A stretch of 64,000 bases of DNA from Marinifilum breve (GCF_003202155.1 NZ_QFLI01000001.1:921358-985357), one strand, 5' to 3'; shown: positions 46,203 to 54,722, numbered from the stretch's first letter. Notes: generated from the sequence alone by a model not told the origin. A program made the numbers and translations.

Positions 46203-46775
46203 CTATACCCTTTTAAAAAGATGGGAGAACAATACCAATAACTCTTTTAAGCTGTACAGCTTTTTTTTCAGAAGTTTTTTCGCTCTATACACCTGAACTT
46301 TAACCGCATTCACTGAGATATCTAATTCATCAGCAATTTCGGCATGCTTCAAACCACTGTACACAGACATGCGGTATACCTCTTTACATTGATCTGGTAA
46401 TTCATCAATTGCTCGTTTTATCTTCAAACTTACTTCTGAATCAAGATTTACTCCTACCGATTCTGATATGATTTGAGCTTCCGCCAATTTTAACTTCTTT
46501 TTATCCTCGAGTTTAACCGATCGCAAATGGTCGATACAGGCATTCTTAACCATTAAAAAAAGATAGGAACGAAGCGATCGTGAGATTTTAATATGTGAAT
46601 TCTCCCAAAGCTTAATGAAAACCTCTTGAACAATATCTTCTGCAAGATCGGGAGAGCACACATAAGTTTCAGCAAAACGAAACAATTGAGCATGATAAGT
46701 TTCAAACAACAATCGAAATGCGTTTTTATCTCGTTCTGCAATTTTTTTACTTAATAGTCTCTCTTCTGCAATCAT
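46203..46775 (-). CDS. ECF (FecI-type) sigma-70 factor (locus 2)
   Basis: 190 residues with region 2 (FRLLFETYHAQLFRFAETYVCSPDLAEDIVQEVFIKLWEN) and region 4 (IDELPDQCKEVYRMSVYSGLKHAEIADELDISVNAVKVQVYRAKKLL). It probably transcribes locus 2 when the SusC-FecR signal releases it. The start at 46775 is an ATG. Distance to FecR is 161 bases, containing an inverted AGGGTTAA element. Confidence 0.93.
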   Translation of the reverse strand: MIAEERLLSKKIAERDKNAFRLLFETYHAQLFRFAETYVCSPDLAEDIVQEVFIKLWENSHIKISRSLRSYLFLMVKNACIDHLRSVKLEDKKKLKLAEAQIISESVGVNLDSEVSLKIKRAIDELPDQCKEVYRMSVYSGLKHAEIADELDISVNAVKVQVYRAKKLLKKKLYSLKELLVLFSHLFKRV

Positions 46776-46885
46776 CTATTCAGGGCTCTGTATCTCTTTA
46801 GTGGTGGCATGTTTATTAATTTTAATAGGGTTAAACAGCCATGAGATGAATGCGAATGTAAAAAATAATTCTCTCCAAAAAAAAT

Positions 46886-46900
46886 ATTGGTAATACCAAT
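46886..46900. promoter_or_regulatory. Palindrome in the divergent sigma/rhodanese region
   Basis: ATTGGTA-a-TACCAAT with 7-base arms, in the 323-base divergent gap between the locus 2 sigma gene and the plus-strand rhodanese gene. Operator-like; no regulator can be named. The rest of the gap has no gene. Confidence 0.4.
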
Positions 46901-47098
46901 TTAAGCTTACGTTCAGGATCATTTCCCCTGAAAAAATACACTGTACACCAATTTATTCTGCTAAAACCTAAAAGTAGACTATGCTTATTTATACACAAAA
47001 AAAATAAGGATTATCGTTTATGAATAAGTTACTCTCAATTCACTATTCATTTGCCAAGATTAGTATAATTGTAATCCTAATATTTAACCATACACCAA

Positions 47099-47593
47099 AT
47101 GAAACTTTTTTACTCTTTCACACTTTCATTTCTTCTTATTGCTTGTAATAATACCGATTCAAACAAAAACAACAATACACCAACCAATAAACAAAATACA
47201 GCAGAATCTCCCGAAGTTTTCGCACAGTATCGAGACATTACAGGTCTAGTAGATGCAGAAGAATTTTATCGACTGATACAAACTTGCGATAGTGCTAAAA
47301 TTTACGACATCCGCCCAAGAGAAGTATACATTTCAGACCCCAGAATTAAGGGAGGTAAATTAATTTATGATTTCAGCTATTTTAAAGAGGCACTTCAGGA
47401 TCTTCACCGCGATCATCAAATCATGGTATACTGTGGAAAAGAGCTTCGAAGTCCTGCTGCTGTTAAAGCTTTGGTAAAATTAGGATTTAATAATGTATAC
47501 GAACTACAAGGGGGTTTATCTGCCTGGAAAGCGAAAAAACTTCCCTTGGTAAATACAAATGGAAATGAGTACAAATACTCTTCTCAAGAATAA
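47099..47593 (+). CDS. Rhodanese-domain lipoprotein
   Basis: 164 residues with lipoprotein signal (FLLIAC, lipid Cys16) and one rhodanese domain (VDAEEFYRLIQTCDSAKIYDIRPREVY ... MVYCGKELRSPAAVKALVKLGFNNVYELQGGLSAWK). The active-site loop is CGKELRS with catalytic Cys112. Rhodaneses move sulfane sulfur via a cysteine persulfide; a membrane-anchored periplasmic form fits the window's thiol-redox theme, although here the gene stands alone. It is the first gene of the plus-strand island. Confidence 0.9.
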   Translation: MKLFYSFTLSFLLIACNNTDSNKNNNTPTNKQNTAESPEVFAQYRDITGLVDAEEFYRLIQTCDSAKIYDIRPREVYISDPRIKGGKLIYDFSYFKEALQDLHRDHQIMVYCGKELRSPAAVKALVKLGFNNVYELQGGLSAWKAKKLPLVNTNGNEYKYSSQE

Positions 47594-47787
47594 ATTTATG
47601 TATACATAAACCAGATCACACAACTATCAATTTGTTACTTAAATCACACTTTTTACTTTCAAATATTTAAATTAAAGGTTTTTTAACAAATATTTTCTTC
47701 TTTTCGTTCACCCATTTCTAACAATCGACTGTTATTATATTGTAATTATTCAAAACAAGTAATCAGCTTAATCGCTAAGGGGGAAAA

Positions 47788-48177
47788 ATGAAGAAGAGAG
47801 AGAGTGTCGCACAAAAAAGTGCTATGGGCTTTAGAGGCAAGATTGAGAAAGCTAGTAAAGACTGCAAAACAAGTATTAAAAAACTTGTTGTTGTATTTAT
47901 TCTATTAGCCTTTTGTATGCCAATAAGCAATAATGTGCTGGCAAATAAGGATGAAAAAATTAAACCTGGAAAAAGACAAGCTACACTGATTCTTTCGGAT
48001 GGTAGTAAAATAATTCTGGGGGCAAGTAGCGATACCATTGTAAATTCAAAAACAACAGGTATTCGTATCATTGTTGATTCAACAGGAATCAATTACATTT
48101 CGCTTGATAGTTTGAAAAAAATGCCTAAAATTCATAAATTAGATTCAGTAAAAACACAAAAGTCGCAAAAGAAATAG
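47788..48177 (+). CDS. Membrane-anchored FecR-like fragment protein
   Basis: 129 residues, ATG preceded by GGGGG at a suitable distance. It has a basic cytoplasmic N-terminus of about 33 residues and one membrane helix (LVVVFILLAFCMPIS). Then comes KIKPGKRQATLILSDGSKIILGASSDTIV...GIRIIVDSTGINYI, which matches the first part of the FecR periplasmic domain (compare IEPGSSKAVLKLHNGKTLQL in the locus 3 FecR). It lacks the FecR anti-sigma region, the second FecR strand block and the C-terminal module, and ends in a lysine-rich tail. It may be a degenerate or repurposed FecR. It has its own terminator. Confidence 0.65.
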   Translation: MKKRESVAQKSAMGFRGKIEKASKDCKTSIKKLVVVFILLAFCMPISNNVLANKDEKIKPGKRQATLILSDGSKIILGASSDTIVNSKTTGIRIIVDSTGINYISLDSLKKMPKIHKLDSVKTQKSQKK

Positions 48178-48217
48178 GCAATATAATTGACAATAAATCA
48201 AATTGTGTTTGAATCAA

Positions 48218-48255
48218 AAAGGAAAGATCTCCGTTAGGAAATCTTTCCTTTTTTT
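48218..48255 (+). terminator. Terminator of the FecR-like fragment gene
   Basis: AAAGGAAAGAT/ATCTTTCCTTT stem with a 12-base loop, then a T-tract on the plus strand, 40 bases past the stop. Confidence 0.9.
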
Positions 48256-48456
48256 GTCTGCAGTTCAAATAGATTACTAACACCTATTAATTATCCTCTA
48301 TGCAAAAACATTAAACGCATGTATCCCATAAAGTGAAGGAAAAATGTGATTTATGGAAAAATCAATATAACCAGAGTACATTGTTTTATTGAATTTTATG
48401 ATTCTTTTAAAAATCTCCCAATATAAATAAAGTGTAAGCAGGTGATCTTTTTGAAT

Positions 48457-48472
48457 ACCTACTGGTAGGTAA
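48457..48472. promoter_or_regulatory. Palindrome upstream of glf
   Basis: TACCTACTGGTAGGTA, 7-base arms with a 2-base centre, about 100 bases before the glf start. Operator-like. Otherwise 48256-48572 has no gene. Confidence 0.4.
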
Positions 48473-48572
48473 TCTTTTTATGATTATCTTGCGACGAAAT
48501 TAATCGACTCAGACCGTAAAATGCGTCATTTGCTTAAATCAAAAGGTGCAAACTGTGCGGTTTCTAAATTGA

Positions 48573-49676
48573 ATGCGGATGTATGACTATCTAATTGTTG
48601 GAGCAGGTCTTTATGGTGCTGTATTTGCTCAACAAGCTATAAAAAAAGGAAAAAAAGTATTGGTCATTGAAAAACGTGATCATATTGCAGGTAATGCTTA
48701 TTGTGAAAAACGTGCTGGAATTAATGTACACAAATTTGGCGCTCACATATTTCACACCAGCAACGAAGAGGTATGGGAGTATGTAAACCAATTTGCGAGT
48801 TTCAATAACTACGTGAATTCTCCATTAGCCAATTATAAAGGAAAGATCTATAATCTTCCTTTTAACATGAATACTTTCTACCAGATGTGGGGAACCATCA
48901 CACCTGATGAAGCAAAGGCTGAAATCGATAAACAACGAGAAAAATATAAAGATACAGAACCGAGCAATTTGGAAGAACAGGCATTGTTTCTTGGTGGTGA
49001 AGATATCTATGAGAAACTGATCAAAGGATACACTGAAAAACAATGGGGAAGACCAGCAACAGAGATTCCTTCATTCATCATCAAACGACTACCCTTCCGA
49101 TTTACCTACAACAATAATTATTTCAACGATCCATATCAGGGAATCCCTAAAGGAGGTTACAATGTATTGGTGGAAAATTTACTAAAAGGAGCAGAAGTAA
49201 AACTGGGAGTAGATTTTCTGGAGAACAAAGAACATTACAAATCAATTGCTGATAAAATCATCTATACTGGGGAGATTGATCAGTATTTCGACTACCAGTA
49301 TGGTCAGCTTGAGTATAGAAGTTTAAAGTTTGAACATGAACTGAAAGAGGATTGTGATAACTATCAGGGAAATGCAGTAGTGAACTATACCGAAAGAGAA
49401 GTGCCATTTACCCGTATCATTGAACACAAACATTTTGAGTTTGGTACTCAGCCTCAAACTGTAATTACTCGTGAGTATCCAATGGATTGGGAAAAAGGAA
49501 TGGAACCATATTATCCAATTAATGATGATCGCAACAATGCCCTATACGAAAAGTACAAGAGCTTAGGTGAGGCAGATGAGAAAGTAATTTTCGGAGGCCG
49601 CCTTGGAGAGTATAAATATTACGACATGGATAAGGTAATTGCATCGGCATTAAAAAAGGCAGAAGAAATTTTATAA
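48573..49676 (+). CDS. glf: UDP-galactopyranose mutase
   Basis: 367 residues. FAD-binding Rossmann start YLIVGAGLYGAVFA (GxGxxG at 10-15) followed by the UGM signature motifs VIEKRDHIAGNAY, HKFGAHIFHTSNEEVWEYVNQF, YTEKQWGRPATEIPSFIIKRLPFRFTYNNNYFNDPYQGIPKGGY and the C-terminal GRLGEYKYYDMDKVIASAL. It converts UDP-galactopyranose to UDP-galactofuranose for surface glycans. An ATG at 48579 is an equally possible start. It is followed 49 bases later by a glycosyltransferase-type gene. Confidence 0.97.
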   Translation: MRMYDYLIVGAGLYGAVFAQQAIKKGKKVLVIEKRDHIAGNAYCEKRAGINVHKFGAHIFHTSNEEVWEYVNQFASFNNYVNSPLANYKGKIYNLPFNMNTFYQMWGTITPDEAKAEIDKQREKYKDTEPSNLEEQALFLGGEDIYEKLIKGYTEKQWGRPATEIPSFIIKRLPFRFTYNNNYFNDPYQGIPKGGYNVLVENLLKGAEVKLGVDFLENKEHYKSIADKIIYTGEIDQYFDYQYGQLEYRSLKFEHELKEDCDNYQGNAVVNYTEREVPFTRIIEHKHFEFGTQPQTVITREYPMDWEKGMEPYYPINDDRNNALYEKYKSLGEADEKVIFGGRLGEYKYYDMDKVIASALKKAEEIL

Positions 49677-49725
49677 TTTCTTAAGAATCTATACAAATTT
49701 AGACGTCAAAATAAAGAATAGTTAA

Positions 49726-50511
49726 ATGAAGATATATGTAGCTTACCACAAAGCAACCAAACAACTTAGCAAGGATAGCCTATATGAACCTTTGCATGTA
49801 GGAAAAGGAATGTCGAAAGTTGACCTTGGAATGATTGGCGACGATACAGGTGATAATATTTCTGATAAAAATGGCTCATTTTGCGAAGCTACAGGAATGT
49901 ATTGGATGTGGAAAAATGCCAAAGATGACTACATTGGATTATCACATTACCGCAGATATTTCTCGAAAACCGATAAATCATGGTGTGAGAAATTAATGCA
50001 AAAAATGATGTTCCTAATTGGCTTGGGCAAAAAGAGAAAAGGGGTAATATACGCCAAGGATTCTCAAAAAAGAAGAGATCAAATTCTTGATCTTGCTACC
50101 GCCAAAGAGATACTGGAAGATCATGACATTATCTTACCTGAGCTAAGATTGTTAAAACGAAGCGTAAGCGAGCAATATGCAATTAGAAGACCCAATAATG
50201 ATTTGAATATTGTTGGTGATATCATCAATGAGAAGTTTCCTGAATATAGCCAGGCATTTAATAGCATGATGAGCAAGAATGAAATCTATGCTTGTAATAT
50301 GTTCTTAATGAAGAAACCAGAGTTCGATCGTTATATGGAATGGTTGTTCGAAATCTTGTTTGAGTTAGAACAAAGAGTTGACCTAACGGGATACAGCTCT
50401 TATCACCAACGCATTTATGGCTTTATTGCCGAGCGCTTGATTTTAGTTTGGCTATCTAAAGAGAACCTAAAAATTAAAGAGTTACCAGTTTTATATTTCA
50501 ATAAACTGTAA
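49726..50511 (+). CDS. DUF4422 glycosyltransferase-like protein
   Basis: 261 residues with the DUF4422 pattern: KIYVAYHKATKQL at the start, then DDTGDNISDKNGSFCEATGMYWMWKNAKDDYIGLSHYRRYF, and CNMFLMKKPEFDRYMEWLFEILFELE near the C-terminus. DUF4422 proteins are found in capsule and exopolysaccharide clusters and are probable glycosyltransferases. Linked to glf, it is a candidate galactofuranosyl-transferring enzyme (inference). The two genes share a terminator at 50548-50585. Confidence 0.88.
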   Translation: MKIYVAYHKATKQLSKDSLYEPLHVGKGMSKVDLGMIGDDTGDNISDKNGSFCEATGMYWMWKNAKDDYIGLSHYRRYFSKTDKSWCEKLMQKMMFLIGLGKKRKGVIYAKDSQKRRDQILDLATAKEILEDHDIILPELRLLKRSVSEQYAIRRPNNDLNIVGDIINEKFPEYSQAFNSMMSKNEIYACNMFLMKKPEFDRYMEWLFEILFELEQRVDLTGYSSYHQRIYGFIAERLILVWLSKENLKIKELPVLYFNKL

Positions 50512-50547
50512 TCAATAACTGGAACTAAAATATTTCCTTATACTACA

Positions 50548-50585
50548 ATATCCAACAAAATGAAGACAGTAATTTTGTTGGATAT
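50548..50585 (+). terminator. Terminator of the glf-DUF4422 operon
   Basis: ATATCCAACAAAAT/ATTTTGTTGGATAT, a 14-bp stem with a 10-base loop, then TTTTTT on the plus strand. Confidence 0.92.
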
Positions 50586-50714
50586 TTTTTATGCAAAAAA
50601 ACAGCCACTCCCAATTGTGGCTGCTTCGCATACTAATCAACATCTCTATTTCATCTATCCTCTCAGAATAATTTCTTGTTTCATTCATTTACAAAATAGA
50701 TAAAGCCTTATTGA

Positions 50715-51923
50715 TTACAATTTGTCAATAGCTTCTTTCAATTTCGTAACAGATGGATGAGTATTGTTACCACCAGCTTTGCCATTTTCGGTATAGAAAA
50801 TGTCGAAAGCTTTTGCAGCATTCTTCTTATCCTTCTTGTGTAGGTAGAGCTTTGCCAACATGATATTCCCCATGATAATGCCATTTTCTCTATCTGCAGC
50901 AAAATTTTGAGCAATCTTTATAAAATCATCCACAATTTTCTGTGATGCAGCCAATTTTGGAGTTCTTAAAATTTCATCGCACATACCATGATAGATGTAT
51001 ACATAGCTATTCTCTCCTTTATATACTTCAGCATCTTTAACTTTAGCATCATACCAGGTTTGCAACAGATTGTTTGCAATGTAATAGGTATATTTTAGGT
51101 TTTTCTTTGTATTCCCTATATTATAAATTGGAAATTCTTTATTGCATCTCTCTACTTCCTTATTCAGTTCTTCTAAGCTCTTACACTTTTTAGCAAATTT
51201 TTGCATGTGTTTATCATAGGCAGATCCATACAGAATTGCATATTCATAATTATCTGTTATTTCTTTTATCTTGTCCTTGTTCTTCAACAGGTATTTGAAT
51301 TCTTTCGATCCGTAAGGAAATTTTGCTGCCGAAATCACATAAAACTGCTCTTTGTTCATGTATTTCTCCAATGAGGTTTTACTAATGATTTCTTTGGCAA
51401 CAATAGCCATCGTCTCCCTGTCATATATGGCTTTTACAGCATTTAAATAAGTCATTAAGAATTTCAGATCTCTGTTCCCACATTTATATTTGGCTCTTAA
51501 TACTCCAATGCGCATTTCCGGATTCAATGCTGCCTTTCCACCTTTAATTAAATCTTCAGCTGGCATACCTCCTACCAACTTATGAACTACCTTCCCATTG
51601 GCATCAATAAAGAGTAGAGTTGGAAAAGAACTAACGCCATACTTCTTACACAAAGCAACCCCCTCTCCTTTTTCCATGTCCATTTTTACATTCACAAAGT
51701 TCTTGTTGTAGTAATCACCAACCTCCTTTTGTGGAAAAATGGTTTTTGCCAAATACTTACACGGACCACACCAGCTGGTATAACAATCCATAAAAACCAA
51801 CTTGTTCTCTTTCTTTGCTTTCGCCAAAGCATCATTAAAAGTTCCATGCTCGAATTCAATACCTTGTGCGAATAAGCCACTGCATATGAAAGTGGCTACC
51901 AGTAATACTAAAATCTTTTTCAT
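50715..51923 (-). CDS. Secreted thioredoxin with long C-terminal domain (paralogue of 34054)
   Basis: 402 residues: signal peptide (ending FAQ), thioredoxin domain GIEFEHGTFNDALAKAKKEN with DCYTSWCGPC (C52/C55) and SFPTLLFIDANGK, then a helical C-terminal region of about 280 residues. The thioredoxin half is nearly identical to that of the 34054 protein; the C-terminal halves have diverged, suggesting the same redox chemistry on different partners. It has the shared redox promoter element 59 bases upstream of its start. Confidence 0.88.
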   Translation of the reverse strand: MKKILVLLVATFICSGLFAQGIEFEHGTFNDALAKAKKENKLVFMDCYTSWCGPCKYLAKTIFPQKEVGDYYNKNFVNVKMDMEKGEGVALCKKYGVSSFPTLLFIDANGKVVHKLVGGMPAEDLIKGGKAALNPEMRIGVLRAKYKCGNRDLKFLMTYLNAVKAIYDRETMAIVAKEIISKTSLEKYMNKEQFYVISAAKFPYGSKEFKYLLKNKDKIKEITDNYEYAILYGSAYDKHMQKFAKKCKSLEELNKEVERCNKEFPIYNIGNTKKNLKYTYYIANNLLQTWYDAKVKDAEVYKGENSYVYIYHGMCDEILRTPKLAASQKIVDDFIKIAQNFAADRENGIIMGNIMLAKLYLHKKDKKNAAKAFDIFYTENGKAGGNNTHPSVTKLKEAIDKL

Positions 51924-51982
51924 TTGATTTATCTATTAAAATTAAACTTGTTTCTACTTTGAGAACATCTGATAATTTTAAC

Positions 51983-52020
51983 TGTATGAATAAAGGGTGT
52001 AATATTAACCTTAATTAACC
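51983..52020 (-). promoter_or_regulatory. Redox promoter element D (upstream of 50715 thioredoxin)
   Basis: Minus strand: GGTTAATTAAGGTTAA (52005-52020), then TTCATACA (51983-51990), 20 bases between TTAATTAA and TTCA. The first 16 bases are identical to element C. Confidence 0.65.
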
Positions 52021-52054
52021 TAGGGCGATTAATTCACAAAGTTCACAAGAAAAA

Positions 52055-52080
52055 AAAGACCAGCTTTTACACTGGTCTTT
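52055..52080 (-). terminator. Terminator of the 52101 TlpA gene
   Basis: AAAGACCAG/CTGGTCTTT stem, 8-base loop, then TTTTTTTTC on the minus strand, 20 bases past the stop. Confidence 0.9.
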
Positions 52081-52100
52081 CCTCTTTTTTATAGATTCTT

Positions 52101-53150
52101 TTATTTCAAAATCTCTTCTACTCTTTTTCTTAAGTGTTCACCATGTAATTTTTTGTCAATGATTTTTCCACTAGGGTCTATTATAAAGATCATAGGAATA
52201 TAAGGAAGAACATATTTATCCCTTACAGATTTTGTATCTCGAACCTGCACCCAAGGCATTTGTTCTTGCTCAACGGCTTTTAACCATGCCTTTTCATTTT
52301 CATCAACACTTATGCTGATCATCTCCAATCCTTTGGGTTGAGCATCTTTATAAATGTTTTTTAAATTGGGAATCTCGGCTCTACATGGTCCGCACCATGA
52401 GGCCCAAAAATCAAGCAACACATATTTTCCTTTGTAGTTGGCAAGAGAGATTTCTTCTCCATTGCAATTTTTTAATGAAAACTCAGGTGCTTGCTGACCT
52501 ATGGCAACTTTTAATAGATTATCACGACGTACAATCAATTTTGGAATATAATATGCTTTTTGAACTTCCTTTGAAAAAGTATTGATTACTTTAGTCAGTA
52601 TTTTTTCATCAGCTCCAAAATATTCTTGATAGAACAGATTACTTAATGCAATACTGTTGGGATAAACTTTGGCTAACTTCCACAAGTTTGTAGCATAAGC
52701 ATCCTTAAGGGCTTGTTCGCTAGCACTAAGCTCTTTCTTATACCTTAAATTGTTGTACTCCTCGTAGTTTACAAGTTCCAATATCCGATGGTATTCATCA
52801 TTCAAACTTGATCCCTCTCCTAAAACTTTACCACCTTTTTCAGTAATTGTAATTACACCAGGTTCTGAAAACAGTGAATAGATTTTTCGTTGATTATCTA
52901 TCTTTATAATAACTGTTCTACAAACCAATACTGTATCCAATTCTATTTCAAACTTACCATCTACAATCTTTGCTGTATAACTCAAGCTATCAGCTTCTTT
53001 TTTCGAATGAACCTCTTGATATGGATAAACAATCACATCTCCGTTTCCTTCTGAAAACTGGCCTTTCAGAATACACTTGTCACTTTTTTCGCTACATGAG
53101 AATAGCGTTACCAATGCCATAAAGGCAAATAGTTTAATTGTTCTATACAT
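52101..53150 (-). CDS. TlpA-family thiol-disulfide oxidoreductase lipoprotein with DUF4369
   Basis: 349 residues from the ATG at 53150, which begins a lipoprotein signal (FMALVTLFSC). The frame to 53216 adds 22 residues that would bury the signal. N-terminal DUF4369-type domain (CILKGQFSEGNGDVIVYPYQ...AKIVDGKFEIELD), helical linker, then a TlpA domain: [36 protein letters not shown] (C253/C256) and YIPMIFIIDPSGK. It is a paralogue of the 9670 TlpA. It has its own terminator and lies upstream of the thioredoxin at 50715, which has a separate promoter element. Confidence 0.9.
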   Translation of the reverse strand: MYRTIKLFAFMALVTLFSCSEKSDKCILKGQFSEGNGDVIVYPYQEVHSKKEADSLSYTAKIVDGKFEIELDTVLVCRTVIIKIDNQRKIYSLFSEPGVITITEKGGKVLGEGSSLNDEYHRILELVNYEEYNNLRYKKELSASEQALKDAYATNLWKLAKVYPNSIALSNLFYQEYFGADEKILTKVINTFSKEVQKAYYIPKLIVRRDNLLKVAIGQQAPEFSLKNCNGEEISLANYKGKYVLLDFWASWCGPCRAEIPNLKNIYKDAQPKGLEMISISVDENEKAWLKAVEQEQMPWVQVRDTKSVRDKYVLPYIPMIFIIDPSGKIIDKKLHGEHLRKRVEEILK

Positions 53151-53228
53151 TCTATATGATTTTGTTCTAAGAATAGAATATTTAATCAGATCACAGTAAA
53201 TTGCATTTTTATCCAACTTACAATTGAT

Positions 53229-53408
53229 TCAATATCTTTTCTTGAATTGAAAATAAATAACTGGTCCAATCATCGGGAGAAGAAAAATAGCTAATAGCCA
53301 AATCAGCCCTGTTTTATTTTTTTGTCTTGATGAGATGATATCATACAAAGCCCATATCCAAAGCACAGCAGTCAGAACAATTAAGATAACTACTAAATAT
53401 TCCATCAT
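53229..53408 (-). CDS. Tiny PLDc_N-type membrane protein
   Basis: 59 residues (MMEYLVVILIVLTAVLWIWA... ending QFKKRY). The start may also be the second Met at 53405. Two hydrophobic helices flank a short basic loop (SSRQKNKTG). The second helix ends in LLPMIGPVIYF, the signature of phospholipase D-nuclease N-terminal (PLDc_N) small membrane proteins (LPxxGPxxY). Such proteins occur alone in many bacteria with unknown function. No clear ribosome site is visible, which is normal in Bacteroidota. Confidence 0.75.
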   Translation of the reverse strand: MMEYLVVILIVLTAVLWIWALYDIISSRQKNKTGLIWLLAIFLLPMIGPVIYFQFKKRY

Positions 53409-53442
53409 ATTAAAAATTGTTTAATAAGCACATAAAAAACTG

Positions 53443-53468
53443 AGTAATACCATCATTTGATATTACCC
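53443..53468 (-). terminator. Terminator of Sus locus 3
   Basis: GGTAATAT/GGTATTAC-type stem, followed by TCAGTTTTTTATG on the minus strand, 14 bases beyond the stop of the 53482 gene. Confidence 0.7.
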
Positions 53469-53481
53469 AATTAAAAGAAAT

Positions 53482-54711
53482 TTAATTACTATATTGTCTT
53501 AATGGACAATGCTCAAGCACATTTCTTACACGCTGTCCTTGATGATAGGATACAACAGAACCAATACTATTATCATCCATTATATTAACAGACTTCATCA
53601 CTTTATTATCATCTTTGGTCGTTTTCCAAATACCCATAGAACCACGGTTCCAACTATATGTATCAGCACAATAATCAACATCTCCATCTACCACGGTAGG
53701 TGCCCCCCACCCAGTATAAAAAATAGTTGGTAAAAGCCCAAAATACTTCCCAATACTAGCTATAATGGTACTATTTTCCTGAAAATGACTAGGTGCAAAA
53801 ATAAGACCGATATCTGTTGGATCAGTAATTTCTATAGCATCACCTTCCTCTACTTGAATCAAATCCAGACCAGGAATAATTGATGGATCCGCCATAATAT
53901 GAGTTGGAGCTTCAACTTCAGGGTCATAATATTGAGCCCATGGGCTCGTTTTACACACCCAAATATTCAAATATAAATTGTGATCCCACATTAAGTTCTC
54001 ATTTAAGTAAGACAAAGCCTCAGCTTCATCTACATCACCTAACTGCACACGATTAATACCTAGCTCGCTTAACTTATTCCCTGTTGGATCTACTGAAACC
54101 AATTCAAAACGTACTTTCTGATCAATTGAATGAGGTGCATTAGCTTTGGCCGTATTAGCAAAAGCTTTATTCAAACTTTCAATAACAGCTTTTACTTTTT
54201 CTTCTTTAAAATTACCAATCGCCTTTTCTTGACTGTCAGTTTCAACCATATGAAAAACAACAGGAATAACATATTCCGTTAATTCTTCTTTGGGCGCGGC
54301 TTCAAGTATCACACTAACACGTTCACTCTCTACATCTCCACTTTTAGCATAAAATGTAACTTCGGAATCACTCGATTCTGTAGAATACTTAAAATTCTCA
54401 ACCTTATCTCCGCTTTCTGTATAAATATCTAGTCCTTCAGGTAAATTTCTCATACGATACTTTACTGTATCTCTATAGATGGTATCTTTAATCACGCCAT
54501 CCCCATAAAACTTTTCAGTAATATCTATTCCATAATAAGCACTTAAGACAAATTCGACTTCCGCGACTCCATTTGTAAATAAATGTGTTGAACTAGCCGA
54601 CAATTCTAGTTTAGCAATACCATTATATTCATTTTCAAAACGATCATAAGGCTCCTTTTCACAAGCAAGTAAAGCTAGTATTAATGTGATATATAAATAT
54701 ATTCTTTTCAT
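53482..54711 (-). CDS. Pappalysin-like lipoprotein with destroyed zinc site (Sus locus 3)
   Basis: 409 residues from the ATG at 54711 (lipoprotein signal LILALLAC); a longer start at 54738 would overlap the SusD stop. An N-terminal beta domain is followed from about residue 145 by a pappalysin/zincin-type fold: YVIPVVFHMVETD, INRVQLG, LNIWVCKTSPWAQY, then the helix where HExxHxxGxxH should stand. Here it reads ASIGKYFGLLP (318-328): all three zinc histidines and the glutamate are replaced, while the framework G-x-x-GL is kept. The Met-turn NIMDD and the C-terminal YHQGQRVRNVLEHCPLRQ match active family members. It is probably a binding protein derived from a protease. It lies 11 bases after SusD. 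Confidence 0.75.
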   Translation of the reverse strand: MKRIYLYITLILALLACEKEPYDRFENEYNGIAKLELSASSTHLFTNGVAEVEFVLSAYYGIDITEKFYGDGVIKDTIYRDTVKYRMRNLPEGLDIYTESGDKVENFKYSTESSDSEVTFYAKSGDVESERVSVILEAAPKEELTEYVIPVVFHMVETDSQEKAIGNFKEEKVKAVIESLNKAFANTAKANAPHSIDQKVRFELVSVDPTGNKLSELGINRVQLGDVDEAEALSYLNENLMWDHNLYLNIWVCKTSPWAQYYDPEVEAPTHIMADPSIIPGLDLIQVEEGDAIEITDPTDIGLIFAPSHFQENSTIIASIGKYFGLLPTIFYTGWGAPTVVDGDVDYCADTYSWNRGSMGIWKTTKDDNKVMKSVNIMDDNSIGSVVSYHQGQRVRNVLEHCPLRQYSN

Positions 54712-54722
54712 CTTTCCAAAAT

